A stretch of DNA of 64,000 nt from Labia minor (Eukaryota > Arthropoda > Insecta > Dermaptera > Spongiphoridae), in contig OY720344.1 of assembly GCA_963082975.1 (NCBI GenBank), positions 4,637,580 to 4,701,579 of the forward strand, read 5' to 3'. Both the position numbers and the translations under genes were made by a program. Below, in pieces: positions 21,561 to 33,835 of this stretch. Below the pieces are notes generated by a model. The model saw only the letters and a program-made list of their open reading frames with translations. It did no database searches and was not told where the DNA came from. Numbering within the stretch: the stretch's first letter is position 1; every line of letters begins with the position of its first letter.

Positions 21561-22807
21561 AATATATATATACAATTGTTACTAGTATAATTTTAAAGAA
21601 GTATAATATTGGTCAAAATTTATTTTATTTTATTGATTTATTTATTTATGTTGAATCATTTAAATCAAAAACTAATGATGCTTTATATAAAGTATTAGGG
21701 CAGTTTTTTTTTCTTTTTTTTAACAGTCACTTATACAATGCAGTCCTAATTATTCGTTTATTCAAGCAAGTGAAATAGGTTGGCTCCTATCCAATTGGCT
21801 GGAACTCTACACTGAATCATCTATTGTCTTCTCTCTCACTTGAACATTTTTTTTTCTTTTTTTTTTTTTTTTTTAATTGAGACACTTGAGATCTCAATCA
21901 TTCACTCTATAATAATAATTTTTCATTTATTATATCCCCAAATTAAAATACAGATAATCTGCCTAATGGATCGTTATTATTATTATCATATTAATTGTAG
22001 TATTAATTGATTCTGTTTTAGAAGAACGAAAAAAGAGTTACATTTTTATTTAATTATAGAGTAGAAGTGGTAAGTAATTGTGGGTTACCATTTTTCTAAC
22101 TCCAATATTAGGTATTAAAATTTAACTTGATTTAAATTCATTAGTGTGGGAAACCACCGAAAAAGTTTGAAGACAAGCCTTATTGGATGAAGACGTTAGT
22201 CAGACTCAACATCTGGCATCAATTTACCCGCCAATGATTTTTGATATTAAAGAATCGAATAATGGACAATGAAAAATGGAAATTTCCCAAATTATGCTCT
22301 AAGGAAGGTCAACTTACAATTCGAATAACTTTTCTAGAAAAATGTCTGCCGGCATAAAACCACATATTTATTGAAACTCTTTAAATCAACATATGGTAGC
22401 AATTTCATTTAAAATCCTGAGCTATACTGTTTTTTATAATTAGAATATTGCAATCATTTTGATTCTTAATATGTAAACAAAATTAAAGAAATTAATTTTT
22501 AATACCAATTTAATTTTTTAAATGATTGACAATTTTATATTTTTATGGCTTTGAAAAAATATCAGAATTATAACTTTTAAAGGTAACAAACATACAGTTT
22601 GCGAATCCGTTAGTAAAATCGGATAATTGTCTAAATCCAAGGTGAAAGTGGCTCAATATCTTTTCTCTCCATGGTACATTTAAAATATAAACCTGATTCA
22701 AATTTAACTAAGATAAACATACCATTGACGTTTATTTCAAATCTTGTTATAAGCTTTATTTATCAAGTAAACATAAATGAACATTTGGTAACATTAAGTA
22801 TAAGTAT
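21561..22807. other. AT-rich non-coding
   Basis: No supported feature. About 22150-22400 is less AT-rich (GACGTTAGTCAGACTCAACA), but all frames are short and interrupted. Confidence 0.4.
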
Positions 22808-22819
22808 TATGTAAGTATA

Positions 22820-23094
22820 AAAAAAAACCTCTGACTTTGTACGTCCTACGCAAGGACAACGCCTATCAAGCCGGTTATATCAATGAGGTGTCCTATGATC
22901 AGTAGAACGGGTCCTCTAATCCTTTACCTTGATTTTCTTGATCAAGTAGCTTTTCCCCAATGTTGTTCCCGGAGGCTGGGTTGACACCGTGTCATAGATC
23001 CCAGTTAGAGAAATTCCCTTGGCAGGCCCGGGACTTGAACCCGGGACCATGTGAATGGGAGGCAGGTTCGCTACCCACACACCCAATGACGCCG
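22820..23094 (-). mobile_element. tRNA-derived SINE, copy S2
   Basis: Same body and T-rich tail as S1, with a B box (GGGTTCAAGTCC on the minus strand near 23035-23046) and a small internal deletion. It is flanked by the perfect 12-bp duplication TATGTAAGTATA at 22808-22819 and 23095-23106. Confidence 0.9.
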
Positions 23095-23448
23095 TATGTA
23101 AGTATATAAAACCTCAAAAAGACAATTCAATTCAAATCCTGAAATAAAACTTTAATGTCACCACTACTGTAACACCCAACATGATATATATTTTCTTCTT
23201 TTCTATTTGATTCTGTTTCAAAATGGATTTTTGCTAGATTCCGTACAATGTACAAAATTGGTCCAAAAATCCTTAAAATACAACCGGCATAGTATATACT
23301 ATATAGTATGTGCCTAAACACTTTCTACATCTCCAAACCAATTCAAATCTTGAAACATTTGATTCATTTGTTATTTTCATATATATTTTTAAAAAGTTAA
23401 TCTACATAGTCATAGTTTTTCTATGATATTCAACATTTATAGTTAAAT

Positions 23449-24096
23449 AAGTTGGCCTGTGGCCAGGTCCGAACCGACCGACGATTTGAAGTAAATTAAT
23501 TTCCAGCTACAGAAACAATTTCAAATAATTTTCATATATCTATTAATGTAATAAAAAACAGATATGGATACATAAATAATAAATATAAACATTTTTAATT
23601 TTATTTTATTTATAATATATATGCAAGACCAGGCTGTGACGTCATGAATGGCTGGATGACGTCATATAATTTTAAATCAAGAAAAAACTAATAAATATGA
23701 TTTTCCCGAGGATAAAATCAATACAAAGTGCATGATTCGTGGTGATATATAAAAAAATCTCCTCATGTGAAATTTGGTGTGAAAATAACCCTTCCCTACC
23801 TATCGTCGATCGCTAATACTACCACTTTCCGGTTTCCGGATTTGCACCAAAAGTTGATCTATTCATCCTACTGATGCATTAAGTAAATATACTAAATTTT
23901 ATCAAAATCGGTTGAGCCGTTCAGGCTGTACACATCTATACGGACGGACAGACGGACGGACGGACGAACAGACATCATGCTAAAAATACTTTTTTCTGTT
24001 AAGAAAATGCATGATTCGTGGAGATATGTAAAAATCTCCACATGTGAAATTTTGTGTGAAAACAATACCTCCCTTACTATCGTCGGTCGGTAAAAA
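23449..24096 (+). mobile_element. Type-B repeat, copy 2 (most complete)
   Basis: It starts AAGTTGGCCTGTGGCCAGGT and CCGAACCGACCGACGAT (23474-23484 region) and ends ATCGTCGGTCGG (24079-24090) plus TAAAAA. CCGACCGACGAT and ATCGTCGGTCGG are a perfect 12-bp inverted repeat. Inside are paired TGACGTCAT sites at 23637-23663, the GACGGACGGACGGACGAACA block and the CATGATTCGTGG motif, used twice. No ORF. Confidence 0.75.
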
Positions 24097-24494
24097 TGTA
24101 GAAGTGGAGTTAATTTTAATTTTTTTTTTTTTTTCAAATTTAATGTTGGTTCATTTGTGCCAATATACGAGTAAATTTCCTGGAGATTATTTATCACCCT
24201 TTGTTATGTTGATATATGTTGATGAACAATATTTTGTAGATAAGAATAGATTTTTATAAAAAATTTTCATTGATAACGAATGATGATACTTGCTAAGGAT
24301 TCATTTTATCTAATACGCCTACACATCTTACTTCTTCTTTCATCTTCATATTTAATGTAAATTCAATTTATCAATACATCAATCAATATAGAAAAATTCA
24401 TAATAAAGGTATACATCTTGTTAAAATAAATTCCAAACAAAAATGAGAAATTAATTTATGATATGAAATCCATTACAATTTATGTGTAAATAAT

Positions 24495-24781
24495 AAAAAA
24501 AAACCTCTGACTTTGTACGTCCTACGCAAGAACAACGCCTGTCAAGCCGGTTATATCAATGAGGTGTCCTATATTGAGTAGAACGGGTCCTCTCAACCTT
24601 TACCTTGATTTTCTTGATCGGGGGAGCTATCAAGTAGCTTTTCCCCAATGTTGTTCCCGGAGGCTGGGTTGACTCCGTCCCATAGACCCCAGCGAGGGAA
24701 ATTCCCTTGCCAGGCCTGAGACTTGAACCCGGGACCATGTGAATGTGATGCAGGTTCGCTACTCATACACCTAATGGCGCC
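24495..24781 (-). mobile_element. tRNA-derived SINE, copy S3
   Basis: Full-length copy with A/B-box head at the right and oligo-T tail at the left (poly-A on the plus strand). The left duplication TATGTGTAAATAAT (24481-24494) matches TATGTAAAT...AATAAT on the right, which is itself split by a hAT insertion at 24791. Confidence 0.85.
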
Positions 24782-24790
24782 TATGTAAAT

Positions 24791-25411
24791 CAGGGGTAGG
24801 CAACCTGCGGCCCGCGGGCCGCATGCGGCCCTTTTCGCCTTTTTGTGCGGCCCCCCAAAGCATTAATATAATTTTGAAAAAATCAACAGAACGTGCCGAA
24901 ATGTGGCCGGTGGCAATAATGTATACGAACAGAAGTACAAATTTACAAAACTTGTTGAGGATCTCAGTATCCCAAACACAACCGGACGTAAATGAATTAT
25001 CCAACAATATTCAAGAACAAACATCGCATTGAACCTTAATGAATGAATAAAATGAAAGATATTTTATATTCACATAATAATGTATTTTTGTAATTGAAAT
25101 TGTATTTTCCTTTTTCCTGTTACAAACTGTATTATTTTTGTTTTCTAACATTCTTGTTCTTTTATTATAATATTTATTTCATTATTATATTATTTTATTA
25201 TATTTATAAGTATGTAATTGGAATCGTATGTTTTTATTTAAGAATTGATAAATTTTGTCAATAAAAAGTACTTTTTTCTATAATCTTTTAATAATATTTA
25301 TACTTGTATATGATATAAAAGCACTATATAAGTTATATTTGAATGTGCGGCCCGCATAAAAAAAATTATTTTGAAAATGGCCCGGCATCCGAAAAAGGTT
25401 GCCGACCCCTG
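24791..25411 (+). mobile_element. Non-autonomous hAT element carrying a transposase tail
   Basis: Ends CAGGGGTAGGCAACCTGCGG and (right) AAAAAGGTTGCCGACCCCTG form hAT terminal inverted repeats with GCGGCCC-rich subterminal parts. The flanking 8-bp duplication ATGTAAAT (24783-24790 and 25412-25419) is perfect. Internally, 24955-25032 encodes LRISVSQTQPDVNEL and ends QEQTSH-stop, aligned with LRLKVSNIKPDIEIL...LHTSH-stop at the end of the intact transposase at 61.6 kb. It is therefore a deletion derivative of a related autonomous element. Confidence 0.9.
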
Positions 25412-25419
25412 ATGTAAAT

Positions 25420-26010
25420 AATAAATATTAATAAAAATTGTGGAATTATGAAATCGAAAAAAGTATTTAAAAAAAAAACCTTAAAGTTATTAAATTGTTA
25501 ATATGTAGATTGAAGGAGGTTGATACTTTTTCATATAAAATTTTAAATCAGTTTTCAAGATCAGAAAAATATACAAAAGACATCTAATTTTTACTTTTTG
25601 TATAATAATTCTTATTTAAATAAAATGCAACAAGGTATGATTATTTTATTCTATTCACGTTTTATATAGATCCGTTACAAAAAGAAAAAAGAAAAAAAAA
25701 TGGGAACAAAAAGAGGACAAGAGAGAAGATATGTTGTTAAATTGTTACACATTCAATGCATTTTGATTTCTCAATTTAAGAAAACTAGAATGAAAAAAAA
25801 AACAAAAAGAAAAAAAACGAAAACAAGGTAAAATAGACAAAAAGAAATTGAGAAAAGATATCCATTTAGTATGAAAAATACATTTCATCAAAATACATAT
25901 ATTATGTATATATTATAATAATGTTACAAGTTATATAATAATAATAAGAATAAATTGAATATACACATTTTATAAATAATAATCACATTCTACTTTAAAC
26001 TTTTATAAAT
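25420..26010. other. AT-rich non-coding
   Basis: Purine-rich A/G tracts at about 25680-25860; nothing else recognised. Confidence 0.4.
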
Positions 26011-26011
26011 A

Positions 26012-26216
26012 CCTAATCAAATCGGTTATATCAATTAAGTGTCCTATGATCAGTAGAACGGGACCTATCAACCTTTACCATGATTTTCTTGATCGATTCC
26101 CAATTTTGATTCCGGGGGCGGGGTTGACTCCGTCCCATAGACACCAGCTAGAGGCCAGGCCCGGGATCACGAGAATGTGAGCCAGCTTCGCTACCACCCA
26201 CCCTGTGCGCCCTTTT
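26012..26216 (-). mobile_element. tRNA-derived SINE, diverged copy S4
   Basis: It matches the SINE body (GGTTATATCAATTAAGTGTC, GGTTGACTCCGTCCCATAGA, AGGCCCGGGATC) but lacks the conserved 3' tail and much of the B box. It is older than the other copies; no target duplication found. Confidence 0.7.
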
Positions 26217-26968
26217 TTCTGTTATATAAAATCTAAATAAACTTTCTATTTATTAAATTCTTATACTTATTAATAAATAAAAATTAACAAACAAAATCTG
26301 TATGAAATCGTATAATAAAATAATAAATATTTAAGCCAATCACACATATGATTTTATCCATTTTACAGAAAATATGAAAAAAAGTAAAAGTAAATTTTTT
26401 TGGTTGTCATATAAACCAACATCTAATACATATTATACTTTCGGAAATTAATTGACTACAAAAAAATATACCTCTATAACATACAATATTATTTATTTAG
26501 TTTAGCTATTAATTTTATAAATAAATAAATAAATTACTTATTATGAGTATTAATTAGGTCTATTAATGCATTGCATTGATTTAATTATTATTATTATTTG
26601 CGTGTATGCCACTGTCTATATACTGTCATTGAACTAAACACACGTGCCTGAAAATTCAGAGGTCTATAATGAAACAAATTTTAGAATATATCAAATTTCT
26701 CCTCACCCCCCCCCCTCTCCCTTTCACAATTATGTATATATACTATATATTGAAGATTATTTTTAAAATTAATTTCTTATGTAAAAAAAAAATTCTCATT
26801 GGTTTTTATATGGTATCTCTTTAATTTAATTAAAAATAAATCTTTTTTAATACAATACTTTTGTTTTATGTGTGTGTTTGTTAAATATAATTTAATTTAA
26901 AAATCTTTCAATTTTTTTTATTTTTTAATTGAATCGTTTGGACATTCTATCCAAAAAAAACAAATATT
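26217..26968. other. AT-rich non-coding
   Basis: No feature supported apart from a C-rich run at about 26705-26721. Confidence 0.4.
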
Positions 26969-28022
26969 ATTGGGTTTCCAACTAAGATATTGTCAATTTC
27001 AAATAAGAAGGAAAATTCAAATTTTTGTTTAAAAATATAACTTTATTCAATTAGATACTGTTCGTTCTTATCGATGATCTTTTGTCATTGTTCTGGCAGT
27101 GTAAAAATGTCACTTTCGTCAAATTTCTGATCAAAAAACTAAATTAAATGTTATCAGACATTATCGGTGTTAATAAACAATTTTCCAATTGAGAAGTTCT
27201 GCGTGGAATAAAACGAATGGTAGTCGGAAGGCGCAAGATCAGGGCTATATGGTGGATGTGATAAAACATCTTAACCCAGTTCCAATTTTGGCGAATGACC
27301 AAAGAAGTAGGCGAACTGTTGAATTGTGTCAATCGTTTGGTTTTGTCGCATAAATTCAAAGTATAAACTTACTCTATATTCACACAAGAATGACATCATA
27401 ATCTTTTTTTATGGTGAATCTCTGCTTTTGATGTCATTTGGGATGGTTCATCTTGCATCACCCACAATCTCTTCCGATTAAAGTTCTTTTAAACTATCTT
27501 CGTCGCCACTAATTAGGCTTTTCAGATATAGATCAATCGCAGATGTTAATGAGTTGCGTCAAATGAATTTCCATAAACTTGTGAGGGAGCCATAAATCGA
27601 GTTTCTTGACATAACTAAGCATTTTTAATTTTTTTTAAATGCATGTATGCGATACATTGAGCTTCTCTGCAATATCACGTGAATCGATAGTTTCTTATGA
27701 GTTTTACCGACATCGACTGGACGGACAGATCGTTGAGCATTTTATAGTGGAAAATCACAAGAACAAAATCTGACAAACCAATTTAGATTCTGCCTTTCTT
27801 TCAAGTCTTCATTTCCATATATGGTACATAACTTTTTTTGTTGCCTTTTCGGAAATAATACAATAAAATATGTCTGTCAGTGCACGTCCTGTTGTTTTAA
27901 TTTTATATTTTGTGGAAAAAAAAAACAAAACTAAATCACTAATCGATATAATTTTTTTATTAAATTAAAAAACCAAGTCCAAACAATAAGAAAAAAAAAT
28001 ATAGGTTAGGTGCTTCCAATAA
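26969..28022 (-). pseudogene. Decayed mariner transposase element (second mariner family)
   Basis: On the minus strand broken frames give DEPSQMTSKAEIHHKK (about 27400-27450) and HPPYSPDLAPSDYH (about 27220-27265). The latter is the mariner motif carrying the third catalytic aspartate. Upstream pieces resemble the helix-turn-helix region. Many stops and frameshifts are present. The ends (TTGGGTTTCCAACTAAG at 26972 and a degenerate match near 28003-28018) suggest a nearly full-length but dead copy. It differs from the M1 mariner family in its ends and sequence. Confidence 0.75.
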
Positions 28023-28865
28023 ATGAATATAGGAGTCGAAGAGTGTTAAAATAAAACAATAATTTTAAGAATAAAATATAATAATAATATATAATAAGTA
28101 TTTATTTGTTTTTTAATGATTTAAATTGTAATTATCAAAATTAGTTAACGCTTTGCTTATAAATCAAATAGACACGCTTCATCTGGTCGTATATGTGACT
28201 AGTACTACTACTACTACTCCTACGTAATTCCTTTCTCACAACCAAAAAGATTAATTTTCGAAATATAAAAAAAAATAAACACGTCCTATTCCTATCCGCG
28301 TCATATCCCCTGGTTTTGTCTTATATGCATATAAGTTTATTGATAAAGTAAATTTTAAATTATTATTGGGATCAATTTTTAAAAAGATATTTCAGTTTAT
28401 TTTAGATGTACGGACGATTAAAAAAAATGTGAATGTTAATAAGATTTAAATTAAGCATGAAAAATAACACTTTATAATTTTTAGTGTAGTTACTCGTAGA
28501 ATAGAGAAGATGATTGGAAAAAGAGGGAAGAAAAATTAAGAAATTAAGAAGGGTTGTAGGAAGGTGATTAATCTCTTTATAAATCCACTTACTTCTCCTT
28601 CTATTACTACTCCTTTAATCAATTTCATCTCCAAATAGTCAAGATAATGGGTAAGTATTTAAGATAAGAAGAGAGAAAAAATCCTTACATTAAAGACATT
28701 CATTGAATGAATAGCATTAATCATTAATCAAGATTATATCAATTAAATGATAATAATAATTGAATTAATTTATTTTTTAAATTATTTGCGTTGGTCAGTA
28801 TAATTATCATATTTTGAAATCTTTAGTTAATAATTATATTAAATCATAATATTAATAAATAATAA
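28023..28865. other. AT-rich non-coding
   Basis: No gene or repeat recognised apart from a (TAC)n tract near 28203-28217. Confidence 0.4.
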
Positions 28866-29087
28866 GGCGCCATTGGGTGTGCGGGGGTCTATGGGACGGA
28901 GTCAACCCAGCCTCCGGGAACAACATTGGAGAAAAGCTACTTGATAGCGCCTCCGATCAAGAAAATCAAGATAAAGGTTGAGAGGACCCGTTCTACTGAT
29001 CATAGGACACCTCATTCAATGATATAACCGGCTTGAAAGGCGTTGTCCTTGCGTAGAACGTACAAAGTCAGAGATGTTTTTTTTTTT
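28866..29087 (+). mobile_element. tRNA-derived SINE, copy S5 (plus strand, internal deletion)
   Basis: Starts GGCGCCATTGGGTGTGCGGG and jumps straight to TCTATGGGACGGAGTC, so the segment containing the B box is missing. The 3' part is conserved and ends in an 11-base oligo-T run at 29077-29087. This is the only copy in plus orientation and shows directly that the 3' tail is T. Confidence 0.85.
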
Positions 29088-30055
29088 ATTATTAACTATT
29101 AATTTACAATTTATTAATATAATATAATATTAAAAACATAAACAAATGCATGTAGTGATTATGTGATTCTATTGATAGTTAACTACTTGGATGAGAGCGA
29201 GTGGGCGGTCTAATCCCTCAATCACGATTGCTTATCTAGAAGTTGATAATAGTGAAACGATGTGAGATCTCGTAGTGATTAAAGAGATGATGCTCTGCTT
29301 GTAGGGCGCACTTTTACCCGAATTTTTAGACTCTTTTGCGGATACGAGACTTTCCTCGTAGTCAATAAGCGGTTACCAATTGTAGTATCGTATCCTCCAA
29401 GGTCAATTTACTTCCATGATAATCTTTAAGAGTGTTATTAACAAGGAGGGGGGGAGGGGGGAGAAAGTTTTAAAATATGCAGCGCCAAAATACTACTACA
29501 CTACAAACGTACATAAAGAAAATGAATTTAATAGGATCAGAGGTTTAGTTATTTATTTAATACAATTAGAAATTAGAATTCAATTAATAATAGTAATAAT
29601 AATAATAATAATTAATAAATGTTTAAAATTATAGCTTGTAAGTTTAATTAGGCTAATTCCTTATTATACCTTAATGATCTCTTATTATTAAAGACGAGAG
29701 AAAGTTTGTTACTATGTGTGTGTGTTGATTAAGTTTATATTTTGTATATTAAACTTTCACAACATATACGTCATATATATATATATATATATATAAAGAG
29801 AGAGAGAGAGAGAGAGAGTGAGAGAAAGTAATAAAATATAAATAATTATAAAATTATTAAACATTTCTTTTTTATATCGTTTATAAATTTTTTAAAACAT
29901 TCATATTTTATTACTAATAACTTACTTTATAATTAATGTACTTATTAGTAATTAAATCAGTCTATTTCTGTCAGCCAAGTAGTAAAGATCAAGTGCTTTA
30001 CTTTTCATCTTTTTATATTCATGTGAGTTAAAATAATAAATTCGTATCTGTAACA
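29088..30055. other. Non-coding with a GC-richer patch and a composite microsatellite
   Basis: About 29160-29410 is less AT-rich (GAGCGAGTGGGCGG, TAGGGCGCACTTTTACCCG) without a recognisable frame, perhaps an old transposon. (TA)n at about 29772-29794 is followed directly by (AG)n at 29797-29818. Confidence 0.4.
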
Positions 30056-30349
30056 CCGAGCTATCGCTCGACCCTTTAATCAATATTGATATACAATTCT
30101 TTAATTATTTATTACAATGATTAAATGTTACATCATTGCATCAATCTGATTTTAATGAATGGAACTTGAGGTCCTCAATAATAATAATTAATAATATTAA
30201 TAAATATTAGATAATATTTTAGTGAAAAAATATTAAAAATTATAAAACTATCTAAAAATTAATTAATTAATAAAAGAACTATAAATAAATAAATATAAAT
30301 TAGTAATTTAATAAAAAATAAACACAAAAATAGATATAAAAAAAAATAA
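30056..30349 (+). repeat. Repeat D, copy 1
   Basis: TATCGCTCGACCCTTTAATC..., CATCAATCTGATTTTAATGA and TGGAACTTGAGGTCCTCAAT recur collinearly at 47905-48160. Here it directly precedes a type-B repeat; at 48 kb it precedes a repeat C, so D may be a common upstream part of this group. Confidence 0.6.
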
Positions 30350-31716
30350 GTTGACCTGTGGCCAGGTCCGAACCGACCGACGGTTTGAAATAAATTAATT
30401 TCCAGCTACCGAAACCATTTCAAATAATTTAAATCTATTCTATCTATTAATGTAATAAAAAAAGGATATGGATATAACATAAATATTTTTGATTTTATTT
30501 TATTTAGAATATATATGTAAGACCAGGCTGTGACGTCATGAATGGCTGGATGACGTCATATAATTTTAAATTAAGAAAAACATAATAAAGATGATTTTAT
30601 TCGAGGATAAAACCAATACAAAATGCATGATTCGTGGTAATATGTAAAAAATCTCCTCATGTGAAATTTGGTGTGAAAATAACCCTTCCCTTCCTATCGT
30701 CGATCGGTAATATTGTAACGAAATTTTCATTTTGCACGAAGATGAATTTTATTTTTAATAAATTAAACTATTAATTAATTTTTTGCATTTCCTGTCGAAA
30801 ACTTTATTTCAATAAAGTTATTAATATTACTTTGTCAACAAATAATTTATTTTAATAAATGATTTCTTGTGTGAAATAAATATTTTTATTGAATTGGCAT
30901 AAATTCTTATACCTTGCAAAGTGAACTTTGAACATCGAAAGAGTGGAATGTTCCTATGTGTAGGACTTTTGATTGGATATTATAGTGATATTACCAGGAG
31001 TGGGGGAGACAGACAAGGTGTTAAAAACACGGGAGTACGTGTGGTTCGAGGTTCATTATTCTTATTCGGCTTATGTTTATGATTATTTCTACGACTGGTG
31101 GCCCGTCTTTTTGCTGATCCTCTTATCGGGAGGTCAGAGGCTTTACAGCAGAGAAGATCATCGCCTATGCCTTCTTTTCTAGTCTGCTTGCTCGGCCTAT
31201 CAGAGGGGTTGCCTCCGCCAATCCAATGCCTCGAAGAAAATCGTCGAACCCCCATTGGATTACATGTTTGGGTTGCACTAAATGGACCGTGAACTCCCCT
31301 TTGATTTGGTTAACCTATACTATTTATTTTTTTTATTTTTTTTTATAATAATAATAATAATAATAATGTCATGTAATTCAAATGTTATTTAGTTTGTTAT
31401 AATTAGTTGTTATTTTTTTTCTCTATCGCTCCTTTAACGATGATTCACGTTGGATTCATATGTTAAATAGTCCAGAGTCGCTGACACATTAAAAAAAAAT
31501 CATTACAATACTACCACTTCCGGTTTCCGGATATACACCAAAAGTTGATCAATTCATCATACTGATGAATTAAGTAAATATATCAAATTTCATCAAAATC
31601 CGTTGAGCCGTTCAAGCTGTACACGTATCCCATATATATAAGGACACACAATGGTTGGACAGACGGACAGACATGATGCTAAAAAATACTTTTTTCTGTT
31701 AAGATTGGAAGATTGG
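30350..31716 (+). mobile_element. Type-B repeat, copy 3, interrupted by a solo LTR
   Basis: The left part (30350-30713) starts AAGTTGACCTGTGGCCAGGT and stops inside CGATCGGTAAT. The right part resumes at 31508 with ATACTACCACTTCCGG and runs to ACTTTTTTCTGTTAAG at about 31705. Joining the two gives the uninterrupted type-B sequence, which defines the insertion point exactly. The right terminus is lost in a G-rich run. Confidence 0.8.
30714..31507. mobile_element. Solo LTR (794 bp)
   Basis: The insertion begins TGTAACGAAATTTTC and ends ATCATTACA, i.e. TG...CA termini with short inverted repeats (TGTAA/TTACA). Flanks ATAT (30710-30713) and ATAC (31508-31511) fit a 4-bp target duplication with one change; uninterrupted type-B copies have ATAC there. 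There is no internal coding domain, so it is a solo LTR of a Gypsy- or BEL-like element. An (AAT)n tract lies near 31346-31367. Superfamily is inferred from TSD length only. Confidence 0.65.
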
Positions 31717-33118
31717 AAGGGGGGGGGGCCCGGCTAATAAATAATATAATAAAAATTGATCTAATGAAAGAAATTAATAAAAATTTAGTGAACTTGATTA
31801 AAAGAAGTGGTAAAATATATAAAATCAAAAAATGGGTGGCAAATTTGAAATTTGCCAAAAAATGTTAGAGCCACGCTCAAACATATATCAGTACCAACAA
31901 ACACAACCTGAATTATCATATGCAAAAAAAGTGACTACTGAGGCTCAAATTACTCCCACCAATATATATATTGAATATACATGATATTTTTAACAAATTT
32001 AAATTTATATTTGAAAAAGTCATTTATAGGTAATTGAGTAAATTTTGTTTTTCATAATAACTCAAAAAAAAAAAAAAAAATTCACCTTAAAAGTTTCCGC
32101 ATAAATAAATAAATAAATAAATTTTATAGGAAAAGTTAAGAAGAAATCATTTTCTTATACCTATAAATTTTATATATCTTTTGTTAGTAAAAAAATAATT
32201 CAACCACTTTTTATACGCTCATTTATTTTTATTTTTTTTTTTTTTTGTCTCTCATCTTTATTATCTTTTATTAATTTAGTCATAAAGGATAACAGTGAAG
32301 ATATAAAATACACTAAGAAGGTTGTTTTTTTTTCTTTGTTCAATTTGTTTAAACAAAGAATTTGATGGTGCTTTTTTCAATATAAATTAATTTTTTAAAT
32401 TTAAAATTATATATTTTTATTAATATTGCACTGCCATCATCAATGTTCATTTATTAAAAAGTATTAAAAATTTTAGAATAGAATAGATTATTTAGCCAAA
32501 TTTGAATTTTATTATTATTATTATTATTATTATTATACAATATTATTATTATTCAAGATATAATAATATTAGTAATATGGATATTTAATAAAAACAAAAT
32601 ACTTTTCTGTATTTCTCTTTCTATCTCTCATGATGATGTTAACCAACATGAAAGTAGAAACTCTATTCTATTGCTATCGATTTTGTATAAAAAAAAATGT
32701 TAAAAATATTTAAAATACTTAATTTTATACCAGGATAAATTTCAATCTAAATTCTAATATTTATATAATTAACCTTTAATATTTTTTCTCTCTTTCTCTT
32801 TCTATTTGACTACTGATACACATTTTTATTTTATTTTATTCTTCCATAATATAGTTTCTTCTATCTTTTATCTTTGTTTCAAATCATCCAATGCATTCAA
32901 ATGTGTAAATTTGAATTTAAAAAAAAAATAAAAAATAAAAATACCTTTTAGTCAAAATAATACATTTACGTAGTGAATTATTTTAATTTCTTTTATACTA
33001 CATCAACAACAAAACCAACATTATTACAGTGCATTGTAAAACTAAAAATAAATTCCTATGAAATTGTAATAATAAGTTGAGGAAAAGAAGATAATAACAA
33101 CAAATTTAGTCAATAAAT
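31717..33118. other. AT-rich non-coding
   Basis: G run at about 31721-31728; (ATT)n at about 32510-32536. No supported gene. Confidence 0.4.
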
Positions 33119-33131
33119 TTTAGTCAAATTA

Positions 33132-33417
33132 AAAAAAAAAACCTCTGACTGTACATCCTACGTTAGGACAACACCTATCAAACCGATTATATCAATGAGG
33201 TGTCCTATGATCAGTAGAACGGGTCCTCTCAAACTTTACCTTGATTTTCTTGATCGGAGGCGCTATCAAGTAGCTTTTCCCCAATGTTGTTCCCGGAGGC
33301 TGGGTTGACTCCGTCCCATAGAGCCCAGCTAGGGAAATTCCCTTGCCAGGCCCGGGACTTGAACCCGGGAGCATCCATGTGAATGTGAGGCAAGTTACCC
33401 ACACACCCAATGGCGCC
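33132..33417 (-). mobile_element. tRNA-derived SINE, copy S6
   Basis: Full-length copy; minus-strand B box GGGTTCAAGTCC near 33356-33367. It is flanked by the perfect 13-bp duplication TTTAGTCAAATTA at 33119-33131 and 33418-33430. Confidence 0.92.
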
Positions 33418-33430
33418 TTTAGTCAAATTA

Positions 33431-33804
33431 ATAAGTCAAAAAATTGAAAATTTAATTTTCGATATTCTTTTTGATAATAATTTAGATAAAATTAGTTTCC
33501 TTTCTAGCGTGTATAAAATATCTATTTGGTACAGGAATCAGAAAATATTATTCTTTCTTATATGATACCTTCTCGTAAGGTAAAAAGTATCAATAAATAC
33601 TACAACTAAATTTCATCTTAACAAAATTAACATTTTTCTATTTAATATATTCAATGATTTAGATTATTCAATAGATAAAATTATTATTATTCTTTTAAAG
33701 TTTAGACTTGGCTTTAATATTATCAAATCTAAAAAAAAAAGAATATTATATTATTAACAACAACATACTCGTATACTATACATATAATAATATTCAAAAC
33801 ATCA

Positions 33805-33835
<31 letters not shown>

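Noticed and set aside
22150..22400. Less AT-rich stretch that might be an exon
   Set aside because: No frame longer than about 40 codons, no splice signals in consistent phase and no paralogue in the window.
31098..31292. Open frames on both strands at about 31.0-31.3 kb
   Set aside because: They lie within the solo LTR and overlap on both strands without a recognisable domain.
5535..33417. SINE heads as possible functional tRNA genes
   Set aside because: They are followed by a conserved SINE body and flanked by target duplications, and the head does not fold into an evident complete cloverleaf.
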